DNA of 64,000 nucleotides, taken from the NCBI RefSeq assembly GCF_002807035.1, contig NZ_NIUC01000002.1, forward strand, positions 119,477-183,476, written 5' to 3'. The notes beneath the pieces were generated by a model that was not told the DNA's origin, did no database searches, and was given only the letters and a program-made list of their open reading frames with translations. The stretch's first letter is position 1, and each line of letters starts with the position of its first letter. This DNA is from Algoriphagus formosus. GTDB taxonomy: Bacteria; Bacteroidota; Bacteroidia; Cytophagales; Cyclobacteriaceae. Below, piece by piece: positions 44,640 through 53,237 of this stretch. A program made the position numbers and the translations under genes.

Positions 44640-45359
44640 ATGATCAACATATTTAAAAGGAAAAAAAGAGAAGGCTGTCCAGTTTGTTTTGAAAACAACA
44701 CGATTGGCTTTGGAACCGATTATTTGGAATCTAAATTCATTTCAAGAATTGATTCGGAACAGGAAATTGGGGGAATTGAAATCTTTAAATGTCAAAAATG
44801 CTCAACTCAATTCTATAAAGAAGGGAATATGTTCAACAAGATAATGGACGGACAGATTGACACCTTGAAAAGATGGGCTAATAAGACCTTAAAAACTGAC
44901 GATTCCTTAAAGAAGAAAATTGATGAAATAGGTTTTTCAGAAAATTGGGACGGAAGTAAAGTGGCGCCAGCTAAAATACTTTTAAACAATGGGAAAGAGT
45001 TTGATTTTGCAACTATTCGGATAACCAAAACACCACCTATTGGAGCTTTTTTTGACAATTTTGAAAATCTGTTTTTTATTGACGAAGTAGAATCTATAGA
45101 CAAAAGCCAATTTGGACTATCAAGCGAGATAAGAAACGAAGCAAATAAAGCAGTAGAAAGAAGAATGGGCTTCTATCCAACCGTATTAAAGACAAATGAC
45201 GGTAAAAAGATTGTTGTTAATGGACCTTCTCTTTTTTTTAACTCAAACGGAATAAAAGGAGAGCAACTCATTTTAGCAAAGGAAGATTGGGATCATCGAG
45301 CGAAATATATTTATGAAGACAAAATTGAAAATCAGACTCTAATAGTTGGTAAAGAATGA
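44640..45359 (+). CDS. Cassette gene 1: unknown protein with two zinc-ribbon-like pairs
   Basis: 239 residues, no signal peptide. CPVC near residue 18 and CQKC near 56 form a possible zinc ribbon. The middle is charged and helical, the end beta-rich. No family recognised. AT-rich compared with the flanking chromosome. The gene lies between the box GTTATGCTC (44614) and its complement GAGCATAAC (45365), so it is the body of an integron cassette. Confidence 0.7.
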   Translation: MINIFKRKKREGCPVCFENNTIGFGTDYLESKFISRIDSEQEIGGIEIFKCQKCSTQFYKEGNMFNKIMDGQIDTLKRWANKTLKTDDSLKKKIDEIGFSENWDGSKVAPAKILLNNGKEFDFATIRITKTPPIGAFFDNFENLFFIDEVESIDKSQFGLSSEIRNEANKAVERRMGFYPTVLKTNDGKKIVVNGPSLFFNSNGIKGEQLILAKEDWDHRAKYIYEDKIENQTLIVGKE

Positions 45360-45364
45360 AAACA

Positions 45365-45501
45365 GAGCATAACAGCACCTACCCAAAAGTGGCGGTTCAG
45401 TGGTTAAATCAAGCTTTGTGCTTCTATCAAAGCTTGTGCTTGGTTGACAGTGAAGTGCTTCCAAATCGCCACCTTCGGGTAGCTGCAAACCGTTACCACG
45501 C
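45365..45501 (+). repeat. attC-like site 1
   Basis: Starts GAGCATAACAGC, then ACCTACCC. Ends GGGTAGCT, GCAAACC and GTTACCACGC. The inner ACCTACCC/GGGTAGCT arms pair, and GTGGCG pairs with CGCCAC further in. The left box is the exact complement of the start of cassette 1 (44614), and the right box is the complement of the left box of site 2, as expected for integron cassettes. Confidence 0.75.
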
Positions 45502-45504
45502 ATT

Positions 45505-46311
45505 ATGAAAGCAACGACATCCATATTTTTCATTCTTGTATGTTTGACAACAAAAGCTCAGATTAATTTGGACTCCTTGCGACAAAATATAGAAAACTCG
45601 ACTATTTGGAAAAAGACTAAGACAGTTGATTATTTAATGCAACCTTTTCAACGGTTTGAAAGAGTTGACCAATTGGAAAGTTTTGATTTATTCATTGACA
45701 GTACAGGATATTTAAACGAATATATTGGACTAACGGCTGTTTACAAACAGTTCGACAATCAAAATAGACTAACAAAGAGAATTGGCTATAATTTAAAAGG
45801 AAATTACTATCTATGGGACTATAGCCCTATCGAAATGACTGAATATCATAATGACACTACAATTGTAGCTCACTATAATGAAAAGTGTATTTTGACTGAA
45901 AAGGCAGCAAAGATTAAGGACGGTAAAGGAAGAGTAATTGAAGAACTTTGGTATGACAAAAATCTTAAACTAAATTCAAGAACAACATACAACTACATAG
46001 ACCAACAAAACGAATTACTTATAACAACCTTTGATGGAAGTAACCAAATCAAATATGATAAATTTGGAGTCGGAATAAAACTACAAAAGTTTGACACGCT
46101 CAATAGACTTATTGAACAACGCTATTACGATTCACAAATGAGTTTAGTTGAAGCGGAACACGGTTTGTCATCATCATCAAACTTCTTTGAATGTAAATTC
46201 TCAATACTTAGAACAGAATACAAGAACAATGAAGAACTGACCCAATACTATAATTCAAAAAATGAATTGCAATGCGAATCAGACGGCTTTTCAATATGGA
46301 CGACAAAATAA
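45505..46311 (+). CDS. Cassette gene 2: exported protein of unknown function
   Basis: 268 residues with a Sec signal (about 1-17, FILVCLTTKAQ). The rest has repeated patterns like YDSQMSLVEAEHG and YNEKCILTEKA, and KFGVGIKLQKFDTLNRLIEQRYYD, which recall the YD/MORN-type repeats of Bacteroidota. Not assigned to a family. It starts 4 bp after site 1 and ends just before site 2, a tight fit typical of gene cassettes. Confidence 0.7.
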   Translation: MKATTSIFFILVCLTTKAQINLDSLRQNIENSTIWKKTKTVDYLMQPFQRFERVDQLESFDLFIDSTGYLNEYIGLTAVYKQFDNQNRLTKRIGYNLKGNYYLWDYSPIEMTEYHNDTTIVAHYNEKCILTEKAAKIKDGKGRVIEELWYDKNLKLNSRTTYNYIDQQNELLITTFDGSNQIKYDKFGVGIKLQKFDTLNRLIEQRYYDSQMSLVEAEHGLSSSSNFFECKFSILRTEYKNNEELTQYYNSKNELQCESDGFSIWTTK

Positions 46312-46312
46312 C

Positions 46313-46447
46313 GCGTGGTAACAGCACCTACCCAAAAGGCGGGGTTTCGTATTCCAAAGACAGTTTTGTGATTAATCAAACATTAGTTTTTCAAATCAAG
46401 TTTTGTGGTGAAGTCCCCGCCCTTCGGGTAGCTACAAAACGTTGGCG
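46313..46447 (+). repeat. attC-like site 2
   Basis: Starts GCGTGGTAACAGC, then ACCTACCC. Ends GGGTAGCT, ACAAAAC and GTTGGCG. Its left box is the perfect complement of GTTACCACGC at 45492, the start of cassette 2. It shares the inner ACCTACCC and CTTCGGGTAGCT parts with site 1, while the middle differs. Confidence 0.75.
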
Positions 46448-46464
46448 AAAATTGAAAAAAAACC

Positions 46465-46935
46465 ATGGAAAGCAATAAACTATATCACCACTTTCTGAAA
46501 TATCTGTTTCTTGGCCTGGGAATAATCATGTTAATTACGTGTATCTTATCTTGGTTCTTTCCTGAGTTATTCTGGGTAAATGGTGAGAAAATGGAACAAA
46601 GCATCGTTACCACGTTAATTTTTGGAATGATAGGATTAGTTTGCTTCCCAATATTTATTGTGATTAAGGATAAATTTGTAATAGTAAAATTTGGAGGCCA
46701 AAATGTTACAATAAAAAATGGTGACAACGAAAGAAAAATAAATTGGATGGAAGTAGAATCTCTTTCTCACATACAGTTTGTTTACCCTCCTTTGTATAAA
46801 CTGAAAGTTAAAGGGGATAATAAAGTCTATTGGTTCAATACTGAAAATCAATTTATAAATACAGGTGGATTTATAAGTGATACAAGTGAAATGGGGGACT
46901 TAATAAAGAAAAAGAAAAGAGAGTTAGGAGTTTAA
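46465..46935 (+). CDS. Cassette gene 3a: small membrane protein
   Basis: 156 residues. Two N-terminal membrane helices (about 12-32 and 48-68) precede a beta-rich PH-like domain (KFVIVKFGGQNVTIKNGD, then INWMEVESL). Not assigned. It begins 17 bp after site 2 and is AT-rich. Confidence 0.68.
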   Translation: MESNKLYHHFLKYLFLGLGIIMLITCILSWFFPELFWVNGEKMEQSIVTTLIFGMIGLVCFPIFIVIKDKFVIVKFGGQNVTIKNGDNERKINWMEVESLSHIQFVYPPLYKLKVKGDNKVYWFNTENQFINTGGFISDTSEMGDLIKKKKRELGV

Positions 46936-46991
46936 TTTTGCAAACCAATTGACCATCAATCCATTAATTCCGTAAATTGAAGAAAAAAAAC

Positions 46992-47234
46992 ATGGCAAAC
47001 CTTACTTTAAATAATAAGACTTTGGAAAAGTATTTTGGTATGTTGCGAGGTCTAGATAATCTTTCGAAGAAAAAGTTGATCAAAAAATTGACCGATTCTC
47101 TTGAAAAAAAAGAAGAGAAGGTGGATTTACGATCACTTTTCGGAGCATGGGAAGACAACAAAGATTCCGATGAAATCATTAAAGAAATTAGAGAATCCAG
47201 AATTGAAAAAGCAGAAAATCCTAGTTTCGAATGA
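46992..47234 (+). CDS. Antitoxin of the VapBC pair
   Basis: 80 residues from the ATG at 46992; a TTG start five codons earlier is possible. Helical N-terminus (LEKYFGMLRGLDNLSKKKLIKKL) and a charged tail with the motif LFGAWEDNKDSDEI that usually wraps PIN-domain toxins. Its stop overlaps the toxin start (ATGA). Confidence 0.8.
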   Translation: MANLTLNNKTLEKYFGMLRGLDNLSKKKLIKKLTDSLEKKEEKVDLRSLFGAWEDNKDSDEIIKEIRESRIEKAENPSFE

Positions 47235-47629
47235 AGTATCTTTTAGACACCAACATTTGTATCCATTTTTTAAGAGGCAAGTATGAACTGATAGAAAAGT
47301 TTGAACGGCTAGGTACTGAGAATTTTACTATTTCAGAAATTACTTTGGCAGAATTGGTTTTTGGAGCTGAAAACAGTAAACACCCTCAAAAGAATCTTGA
47401 TTTAGTTGAAGTCTTTGCTAACCAAGTTGTTATCCTTCCAATTTTTAATGCGATTTACCTGTATGGAAAGGAGAAAGCCCGTTTAAGGTCAAAAGGATTG
47501 ATGATAAGCGATTTTGATCTTTTTATTGGATGCACAGCAGTAGAAAAAGACCTTATAATGGTGACCGAAAACTTGAAAGAGTTTCAAAGAATTTCTGGTA
47601 TTAAGTTAGAAAACTGGGTTAATAGATAA
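47231..47629 (+). CDS. vapC: PIN-domain toxin, VapC family
   Basis: 132 residues. Acidic active-site residues lie in LLDTNICI (Asp6), TLAELVFG (Glu) and SDFDLFIG (Asp). VapC toxins cut RNA, often tRNA. Coupled to the antitoxin by an ATGA overlap. The pair shares the third cassette with the membrane protein; toxin-antitoxin pairs are common in integrons and are thought to stabilise them. Confidence 0.9.
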   Translation: MKYLLDTNICIHFLRGKYELIEKFERLGTENFTISEITLAELVFGAENSKHPQKNLDLVEVFANQVVILPIFNAIYLYGKEKARLRSKGLMISDFDLFIGCTAVEKDLIMVTENLKEFQRISGIKLENWVNR

Positions 47630-47637
47630 GAAACAAC

Positions 47638-47791
47638 TTTCGCTAACATCACCTTGAATATATTGGGCGGTTCAGAGTAATCATGAAATTCAATACCTTT
47701 AAGAAAACAGGAGTTGGTTGAAAGGGAACGTTTCCGAATGCCTGCCTGGCGTCAGACAGGCCCGCCGTCACCAAGCTGAATCACGTTGGCT
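47638..47791 (+). repeat. attC-like site 3, degenerate
   Basis: Starts TTTCGCTAAC, the complement of GTTGGCGAAA at 46441 apart from one G-T wobble, and ends GTTGGCT. Inner pairing is weaker than in sites 1 and 2. It contains a palindrome GCCTGCCTG/CAGACAGGC at 47740-47761, similar to the repeat at 27497, which may be a later insertion. Confidence 0.55.
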
Positions 47792-47811
47792 GTAATTTAA
47801 ATAAAGCCTTT

Positions 47812-48243
47812 TCAACTTAAAGTTTCCTCAACAAGTTTACGATAATTATTCTGAATACCTGCTGTCACTTTTGATTTGTCTTGGTGAAACCCTGCCTCAG
47901 CTATCGAAAACATTTCCGAATTTTGTTCCCTTAAATTTTTATCGCTCCACAGAATAATTTCTGTAATCACAGGAGCTAACTCTATCCCTTTTTCTGTTAA
48001 TAAATAGATGTTTTCTTTTTGATTATCAGGCAATTTCTGTTTGGTAATTAGCCCATTCTCTTCCAACCACTTCAATCTTGCTGACAAGATTCCGGGGGCT
48101 ATTTTTTCAGGAGATATCGAAAAGTCCTTAAATGTCTTTTTCCCTTGAACCAGCATATCTCTTACGAGGAGTAATGACCATTTGTCTCCTATGATATCTA
48201 AAGTGGAAGCTACGGGACAGCCCGATCTAAAATTACTTTTCAT
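47812..48243 (-). CDS. HxlR-family transcriptional regulator
   Basis: 143 residues. CPVASTLDIIGDKWSLLLVRDML is the family N-terminus with Cys9, a residue that often senses reactive electrophiles. The winged helix continues APGILSARLKWLEENGLI. It diverges from the SDR gene at 48327, and the 83-bp gap has two dyads, so it probably represses both directions. Confidence 0.9.
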   Translation of the reverse strand: MKSNFRSGCPVASTLDIIGDKWSLLLVRDMLVQGKKTFKDFSISPEKIAPGILSARLKWLEENGLITKQKLPDNQKENIYLLTEKGIELAPVITEIILWSDKNLREQNSEMFSIAEAGFHQDKSKVTAGIQNNYRKLVEETLS

Positions 48244-48252
48244 TTTTTTTTG

Positions 48253-48311
48253 CTATCATTTTGATAGTAATAAATAATTTTTACTTACTATTGCTACTGA
48301 AACAATAGTAA
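48253..48311. promoter_or_regulatory. Two operator dyads between the HxlR and SDR genes
   Basis: CTATCA/TGATAG at 48253-48267 and TTACTATTG/CAATAGTAA at 48285-48311, both perfect. Both contain ACTATnn/nnATAGT-type half-sites, so one dimeric regulator could bind both. Confidence 0.72.
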
Positions 48312-48326
48312 AAATAGCATTATTAT

Positions 48327-49097
48327 ATGAAATCATCAAAACAAACTGTACTCATAACAGGTGGAGGATCAGGCATTGGGCTTGCCTTAGCAAGGAAGTT
48401 CCTTGAGAATGACCATACGGTGATCATAACGGGCCGAAATCTCGATAAGCTTGAAAAAGTAAAACAGGAAAATCCTAAAATCCATATCTACCAAAGTGAT
48501 GTAACAGATGAAGCAGCAGTGAAAACGCTGGCAGATGATGTTCAACAAAAGTTTGGTGCCATTGACATCCTTGTCAATAATGCCGGCATCATGAACTTAG
48601 TCGATGCCGGAAACGAAAGGAATGACCTGCAAAAACAAATGCAGGAAATTGAAATCAACTACAATTCGCCTATTAGAGTATTGCACTACTTTCTACCACA
48701 ATTGAAAAAAAGTAAGAACGCAGTATTGGTCAATGTCTCTTCAGGATTGGCTTATGTGCCTTTTGCTCAAGCACCCGTTTATTCGGGCACAAAATCAGCC
48801 TTGCATTTTTGGACATTAGGTATTCGCCCACAACTGAAACCTCATGGCATTAAAGTTATTGAACTTTTACCACCCGTGGTTGACACCCCATTGGCACACG
48901 GAGCAGACATTGCCGAAGACGATAATTTGAAACCAATGCCCCCCGAGAAATTAGCAGCGATTTTTTGGAAGGATTTCATTAGTGGCAAAGAAGAAATCAC
49001 GCCAGGAATTTCTAAACAACTGAAATTCATGAGCCGCTTGGCACCAAAATTCATATTCAAACAACTCAATAAACAAGCTATTCCAAACACAATTTAA
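48327..49097 (+). CDS. SDR oxidoreductase, DltE-like
   Basis: 256 residues. GGGSGIG cofactor motif near residue 12, NNAGIMN, catalytic Ser in NVSSG, and YSGTKSA (Tyr, Lys). The pattern LRPQLKPHGIKVIELLPPVVDTPL resembles the DltE/YbbO-like branch. The HxlR neighbour suggests induction by a reactive or electrophilic compound. Next gene starts 2 nt after. Confidence 0.88.
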   Translation: MKSSKQTVLITGGGSGIGLALARKFLENDHTVIITGRNLDKLEKVKQENPKIHIYQSDVTDEAAVKTLADDVQQKFGAIDILVNNAGIMNLVDAGNERNDLQKQMQEIEINYNSPIRVLHYFLPQLKKSKNAVLVNVSSGLAYVPFAQAPVYSGTKSALHFWTLGIRPQLKPHGIKVIELLPPVVDTPLAHGADIAEDDNLKPMPPEKLAAIFWKDFISGKEEITPGISKQLKFMSRLAPKFIFKQLNKQAIPNTI

Positions 49098-49098
49098 A

Positions 49099-49590
49099 AT
49101 GATGGACAATTTTACAATTATCAACTTACAGGCCTTAACAGGCACAGTCGCAATAATTTTAGGTTTTAAATATTGGATACAACCGCGAATCTCGAAGCTG
49201 CCCATCCATGAGGCACTTCTTCCATTCGTTTTTCTCAATACATTCAGATACCTCGGTTTAACATTTATGGCAAAGGAGCAATTTTATGACGGTTTTCCGA
49301 CTGAATTTTTAACCACAGTTGGTCTGCTTGACCTTACCACTGCAATTTTAGCCATCATTGCAGCCATTGCCTTAAAAAACAAATGGAGTTTTGCCATTCC
49401 GCTGGTTTGGATATTCAACATCGTAGGATTTGGAGATTTAATTACCGCGTTCCCGCAATTCTTTGGACTAGAACTTTACAATCAAAACCTTGGCTTCATT
49501 TGGCTGATGTTTGTGACTTATGGTTTAGCGACATTCCTTAGCCATATCTACATTTTTTATAGGCTTTTTAAAAATCTCAGGAAAAGCTGA
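49099..49590 (+). CDS. Small four-helix membrane protein
   Basis: 163 residues with four predicted membrane helices and short loops. Co-directional with and directly behind the SDR gene, so the same HxlR-controlled operon. Family not recognised with certainty. A second ATG three bases later is equally possible. Confidence 0.75.
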   Translation: MMDNFTIINLQALTGTVAIILGFKYWIQPRISKLPIHEALLPFVFLNTFRYLGLTFMAKEQFYDGFPTEFLTTVGLLDLTTAILAIIAAIALKNKWSFAIPLVWIFNIVGFGDLITAFPQFFGLELYNQNLGFIWLMFVTYGLATFLSHIYIFYRLFKNLRKS

Positions 49591-49626
49591 AAGAAAAGCA
49601 TAAATATGACTGGGTATAAAATCAAT

Positions 49627-49767
49627 TATGATTATCCGCAATGATGTCAGAAACCTAATTTCTTTGCTAATCTAGCCGGATGTCCGATGACGGAAGCTTC
49701 AAAAATCGATCATTTTCGCAGAATTTTATCCGCACAAATTCGGTACTGGTAAGAATGCGGATAAACG
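49627..49767. repeat. Dispersed repeat, copy 2
   Basis: Starts TATGATTATCCGCAATGATG, ends AAGAATGCGGATAAACG, with inverted ends (TTATCCGCA/TGCGGATAA). The inner parts match the copy at 22533 but lack its 26-bp CCGCGG insert. It lies 37 bp after a stop codon, as copy 1 does after gntP. Confidence 0.65.
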
Positions 49768-49882
49768 TAAAATCAATATTGAGTTGGATTCTAATCAAAT
49801 CTTATGTTTGATTAAGTATCTTCATATTTAAAATTAAAAGCTTTAAATCAGAACCTGTTCATAGCTGAATGTCCAATACCAA

Positions 49883-50536
49883 ATGAACAAATCAGTTGAC
49901 AACTATTTTATCGAAGGCTGCGGAAGATGTCCTTTGGGCGGCAGTCCTGACTGTAAGGTTCATTCTTGGACTTCAGAATTGGCACTCCTGCGAAAAACAG
50001 TCCTCAGCTGTGGCTTGAAAGAAGAATCCAAATGGGGCGTTCCCTGCTACACTTATCAAGACAATAATATTCTTATCCTCAGTGCATTCAAAGATTATTG
50101 TTCCCTCAGTTTTTTCAAAGGATCGCTGCTAAAGGACGATAAAAAGCTATTGGTAAAACCTAGGCCTAATTCCCAAGCAACAAGGCTTTTTAAGTTTAAA
50201 ACGCTTCGAGAGATTCTGGATATTGAAAATGAAGTGAAAGCTTATATCCATGAATCCATCGAACTGGAAAAAACTGGGCAGAAAATCCATTTCCAAAAGA
50301 ACCCTGAGCCGATTCCAGAGGAATTTGAAGCAGAGTTGGAACGAGACCCAGTTTTGAAAACTGCTTTTGAAGCATTGACACCGGGAAGGCAGCTAGGATA
50401 TATCCTTTATTTTTCCCAGCCCAAGCAATCCAAGATGAGAACAGGCAGGATAGAAAAGTGTAAGCCTATGATCTTGTCAGGAATAGGCATGAATGACAAG
50501 TATAAATCCATGAAGAAATCTGAGAATCACAAATAA
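49883..50536 (+). CDS. YdeI/DUF1801-like protein
   Basis: 217 residues. The N-terminal half has ESKWGVPCYTYQDNNILILSAFKDYCSLSFFKG, the DUF1801 pattern. The C-terminal half has the YdeI-type PEEFEAELERDPVLKTAFEALTPGRQLGYILYFSQPKQSKMRTGRIEK order. An extra N-terminal part has CGRCPLGGSPDC (Cys13, 16 and 24), a possible metal site. Function unknown; family members are stress-related in some species. Confidence 0.85.
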   Translation: MNKSVDNYFIEGCGRCPLGGSPDCKVHSWTSELALLRKTVLSCGLKEESKWGVPCYTYQDNNILILSAFKDYCSLSFFKGSLLKDDKKLLVKPRPNSQATRLFKFKTLREILDIENEVKAYIHESIELEKTGQKIHFQKNPEPIPEEFEAELERDPVLKTAFEALTPGRQLGYILYFSQPKQSKMRTGRIEKCKPMILSGIGMNDKYKSMKKSENHK

Positions 50537-50547
50537 GCAAATCCATC

Positions 50548-51246
50548 ATGATCGAAATCATTGACCTCAGTCAAGAAATCTATGAAGGAATGCCTGTCTT
50601 TAAGGATCTTCCTCAGGTAAAAATCGGGATACACAACTCCCACGAAGAATGGAGTGGAGAAAGGAATCCCAAGGCTCGTACCCCCGCAGTGCATAAGCTT
50701 GAGCTCGGAGAGCATACAGGCACTCATGTGGACGCCATCAATCACATGGCCATTGAGCACAAAGGTAAATCCATTGATAAGATGCCCTTATCCATGTTTT
50801 ATACAGAGGGAATTTGTCTTGACTTCTCGCATAAAAAATTAAGGGAATTAATCGAAGCTTCTGAAATCGAAGAGGCATGCAAAAAGGCTGAAGTAGAGAT
50901 TAAAGCAGGTGATACAGTTCTTCTCTACACAGATCACTATCGGCGTCACTTCGCTAGCGAAAACTGGGCAAAAGGACCTGGAGTATCAGCTTCCTGTGCC
51001 AGATGGCTTGGAGAAAAGGAAATAGCAGCCTTTGGTGTGGAAACCATGTCACCGGGTGTATCGGGTGTGTCCAATCGAGAGGTACACCATATTTGCGGCA
51101 AGCTAAACTTCACCCATTATGAAAACATGGTAAATCTCCATCAGTTAGTTGGGAGAGGAAGATTTCGGTTTGTAGGCCTCCCACTCAAAATCCGCGGAGG
51201 AACCGGGTCTCCGGTGAGAGCGGTTGCCATTTTTGAGAATAAATAG
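50548..51246 (+). CDS. Cyclase-family hydrolase (kynurenine formamidase-like)
   Basis: 232 residues. HTGTHVDAINHM is the metal-binding motif of this family, with further His in YTDHYRRHF. GVETMSPGVSG and LVGRGRFRFVGLPLKIRGGTGSPVRAVA are conserved tail parts. Members open amide or lactone bonds, most notably in tryptophan breakdown. It starts 11 bp after the YdeI-like gene, but the context does not identify the substrate. Confidence 0.87.
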   Translation: MIEIIDLSQEIYEGMPVFKDLPQVKIGIHNSHEEWSGERNPKARTPAVHKLELGEHTGTHVDAINHMAIEHKGKSIDKMPLSMFYTEGICLDFSHKKLRELIEASEIEEACKKAEVEIKAGDTVLLYTDHYRRHFASENWAKGPGVSASCARWLGEKEIAAFGVETMSPGVSGVSNREVHHICGKLNFTHYENMVNLHQLVGRGRFRFVGLPLKIRGGTGSPVRAVAIFENK

Positions 51247-51438
51247 ATTCACAATTTTTGCGAAAAGACATCAAGTGTAACCCTTAGATTTTCCCTCAAA
51301 ACCATTTCTCCTTCTATTTGACCAATTTGGATTGCAGAATTTTTAGAATTGGGTTTTCTTTGCCGAAGTTAAAAGCAACCGAAATACAGAAATAAAAACT
51401 TTTTCATCCCCTTACCTATCAAAATTATAAGGTTTATC

Positions 51439-52485
51439 ATGAGCACTCCCTCTAAAACTCCGAAATCCCAGATTTTAAAGTCACTTGCGCTAGTACTGGC
51501 AGTAGTGCTACTCAGCAGCCATGATCTCTATCTCAAGATGGGCACCTATTTCTTACAACCGAATCAAGAGGCAAGGATTAGCCTTTATAATGGGACTTTT
51601 GAGAGGAGTGAAAATATTATTACCCGCGACCGAATGCTTGATGCCTCTATTGTCATAGGTGGCGATCGACGGGCGATCCAAGCAGATCAGTGGCAAGATC
51701 AGGACAGTACCATTACTCAACTTCCCTTTAAGGCCGAAGGAGAAGGCACCTACCTTGTTGGCGTCTCTACTCAAGCCAAAAACATAGAACTCGCCGCGAA
51801 TGAATTCAATGATTACCTTGAACACGATGGCGTATCGGATATGCTGGAGCAGCGTACCCAAGCCGGCTTGCTAGATCAAGATGCAGTCGAAAGCTATCAG
51901 AAGCATGTGAAAGCCATCTTTCAGGTAGGAGATGCCAAAACAGAAGATTGGAAAACAGTACTGGACTACCCGATCGAATTCGTCCCACAGGAAAATCCCT
52001 ATGAAAAATACAGTGGGGAGAATCTAGCCATTCAGTTGTTGCTGGAAGGCGAGCCACTTGCCAACCAGCTGGTTTATGCTGACTTTATCCAAACTGCACA
52101 TTCCCACGAAGGTCAGGAACATAGTCATGAGCATGGTGAAAGCACGCATACTCACGATGATGAATCAGGCTCAGAAGAGACCCATACGCATACGAGCGGT
52201 CAAAAACTCAGAACCAATAATCAGGGAATAGTAACGGTAGATCTTCCCGAGGATGGCATCTACTATATCCGCACCATTCATATGGTCACTACCCCTGAAA
52301 GTGAGGAATTGACTCATCAATCAAAGTGGGCCACACTGACCTTTGAGGTCACTCACAAGCATGGAGCAGATACGCATACCCATGACGATCATGATCATGA
52401 GGAGGGAATTCCTACTTGGGTATTTGTATTGGGCAGTGCAATATTAATCGGCTTGTTTTATCTGATTTTCAGAAAAAAAGATTGA
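51439..52485 (+). CDS. DUF4198-like metal-associated protein with His-rich loop
   Basis: 348 residues. Signal-type N-terminus (LALVLAVVLLSSHDLYLKM). A DUF4198-like body follows, then a His-rich loop at about 215-250 (HSHEGQEHSHEHGESTHTH) and another near the end (HKHGADTHTHDDHDHEE). It ends in a membrane helix (PTWVFVLGSAILIGLFYLIF). The loops probably bind Ni, Zn or Co. Overlaps the HupE gene by one base, so the two act together in metal handling. Confidence 0.82.
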   Translation: MSTPSKTPKSQILKSLALVLAVVLLSSHDLYLKMGTYFLQPNQEARISLYNGTFERSENIITRDRMLDASIVIGGDRRAIQADQWQDQDSTITQLPFKAEGEGTYLVGVSTQAKNIELAANEFNDYLEHDGVSDMLEQRTQAGLLDQDAVESYQKHVKAIFQVGDAKTEDWKTVLDYPIEFVPQENPYEKYSGENLAIQLLLEGEPLANQLVYADFIQTAHSHEGQEHSHEHGESTHTHDDESGSEETHTHTSGQKLRTNNQGIVTVDLPEDGIYYIRTIHMVTTPESEELTHQSKWATLTFEVTHKHGADTHTHDDHDHEEGIPTWVFVLGSAILIGLFYLIFRKKD

Positions 52486-53165
52486 TGACGCGAATCAAGC
52501 TTACCCAAGGCCTTTTTGTTTTCTTATTTTTCATTCCATTAGTGGGCTTTGGCCACGATGTCACGAGTGCCGATCAAGAACTTCTTAGAAATGGAGGTTT
52601 GTGGGCTTACGTACAAGTGGGTGCCACACATATGCTCACCGGCTATGATCACTTGCTCTTTCTTGCCGGAGTTATTTTTTATTTAAACAGCTTTCGTGAT
52701 ATTGTCAAGTTCATCACCGTCTTCACGATTGGACATTGCATTACCTTGATCGGAGCCACCTATGCAGGTGTAACTGCAAATGAGCACTTAGTCGATGCAG
52801 TCATTGCTCTAAGTGTCTTCTATAAGGGCTTTGAAAATTTGGGGGGCTTTGAAAAATTAAAAGTCAAATCTCCCAATTTACTTCTGATGGTGGGACTTTT
52901 CGGGTTGATTCATGGGTTTGGGCTTTCTACCAGATTGCAATCCTTTGAGATGGGAGACGGGCAAATGCTGGCAAAAATCCTTTGCTTCAACTTGGGGGTA
53001 GAAATTGGACAGATCCTCGCATTGATTCCTATAGTTTTGATTATTTCTATTGCCAAAAAGTATCCGCGATTTCCTGCTTTTTACAAAGCCGTCAATAGCT
53101 ACCTCATTCTTGCAGGAATCGGCTTATTTGCCTATCAATTATACGGCTATTTCTTTGGGCATTGA
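52485..53165 (+). CDS. HupE/UreJ-family membrane protein
   Basis: 226 residues from the ATG at 52485, which overlaps the previous stop (TGATG); a longer frame to 52416 is rejected. Signal peptide, then about six helices. GATHMLTGYDHLLFL is the family signature, followed by FTIGHCITL and LFGLIHGFGL. HupE/UreJ proteins are thought to carry nickel or cobalt. The His-rich neighbour supports this. Confidence 0.88.
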   Translation: MTRIKLTQGLFVFLFFIPLVGFGHDVTSADQELLRNGGLWAYVQVGATHMLTGYDHLLFLAGVIFYLNSFRDIVKFITVFTIGHCITLIGATYAGVTANEHLVDAVIALSVFYKGFENLGGFEKLKVKSPNLLLMVGLFGLIHGFGLSTRLQSFEMGDGQMLAKILCFNLGVEIGQILALIPIVLIISIAKKYPRFPAFYKAVNSYLILAGIGLFAYQLYGYFFGH

Positions 53166-53237
53166 TCGAAAGTAAATTGAACTCGCTCACTCCAAATTTT
53201 CCTATTTGACTTCAATCCTAGCCATAAGGAATCAAAA

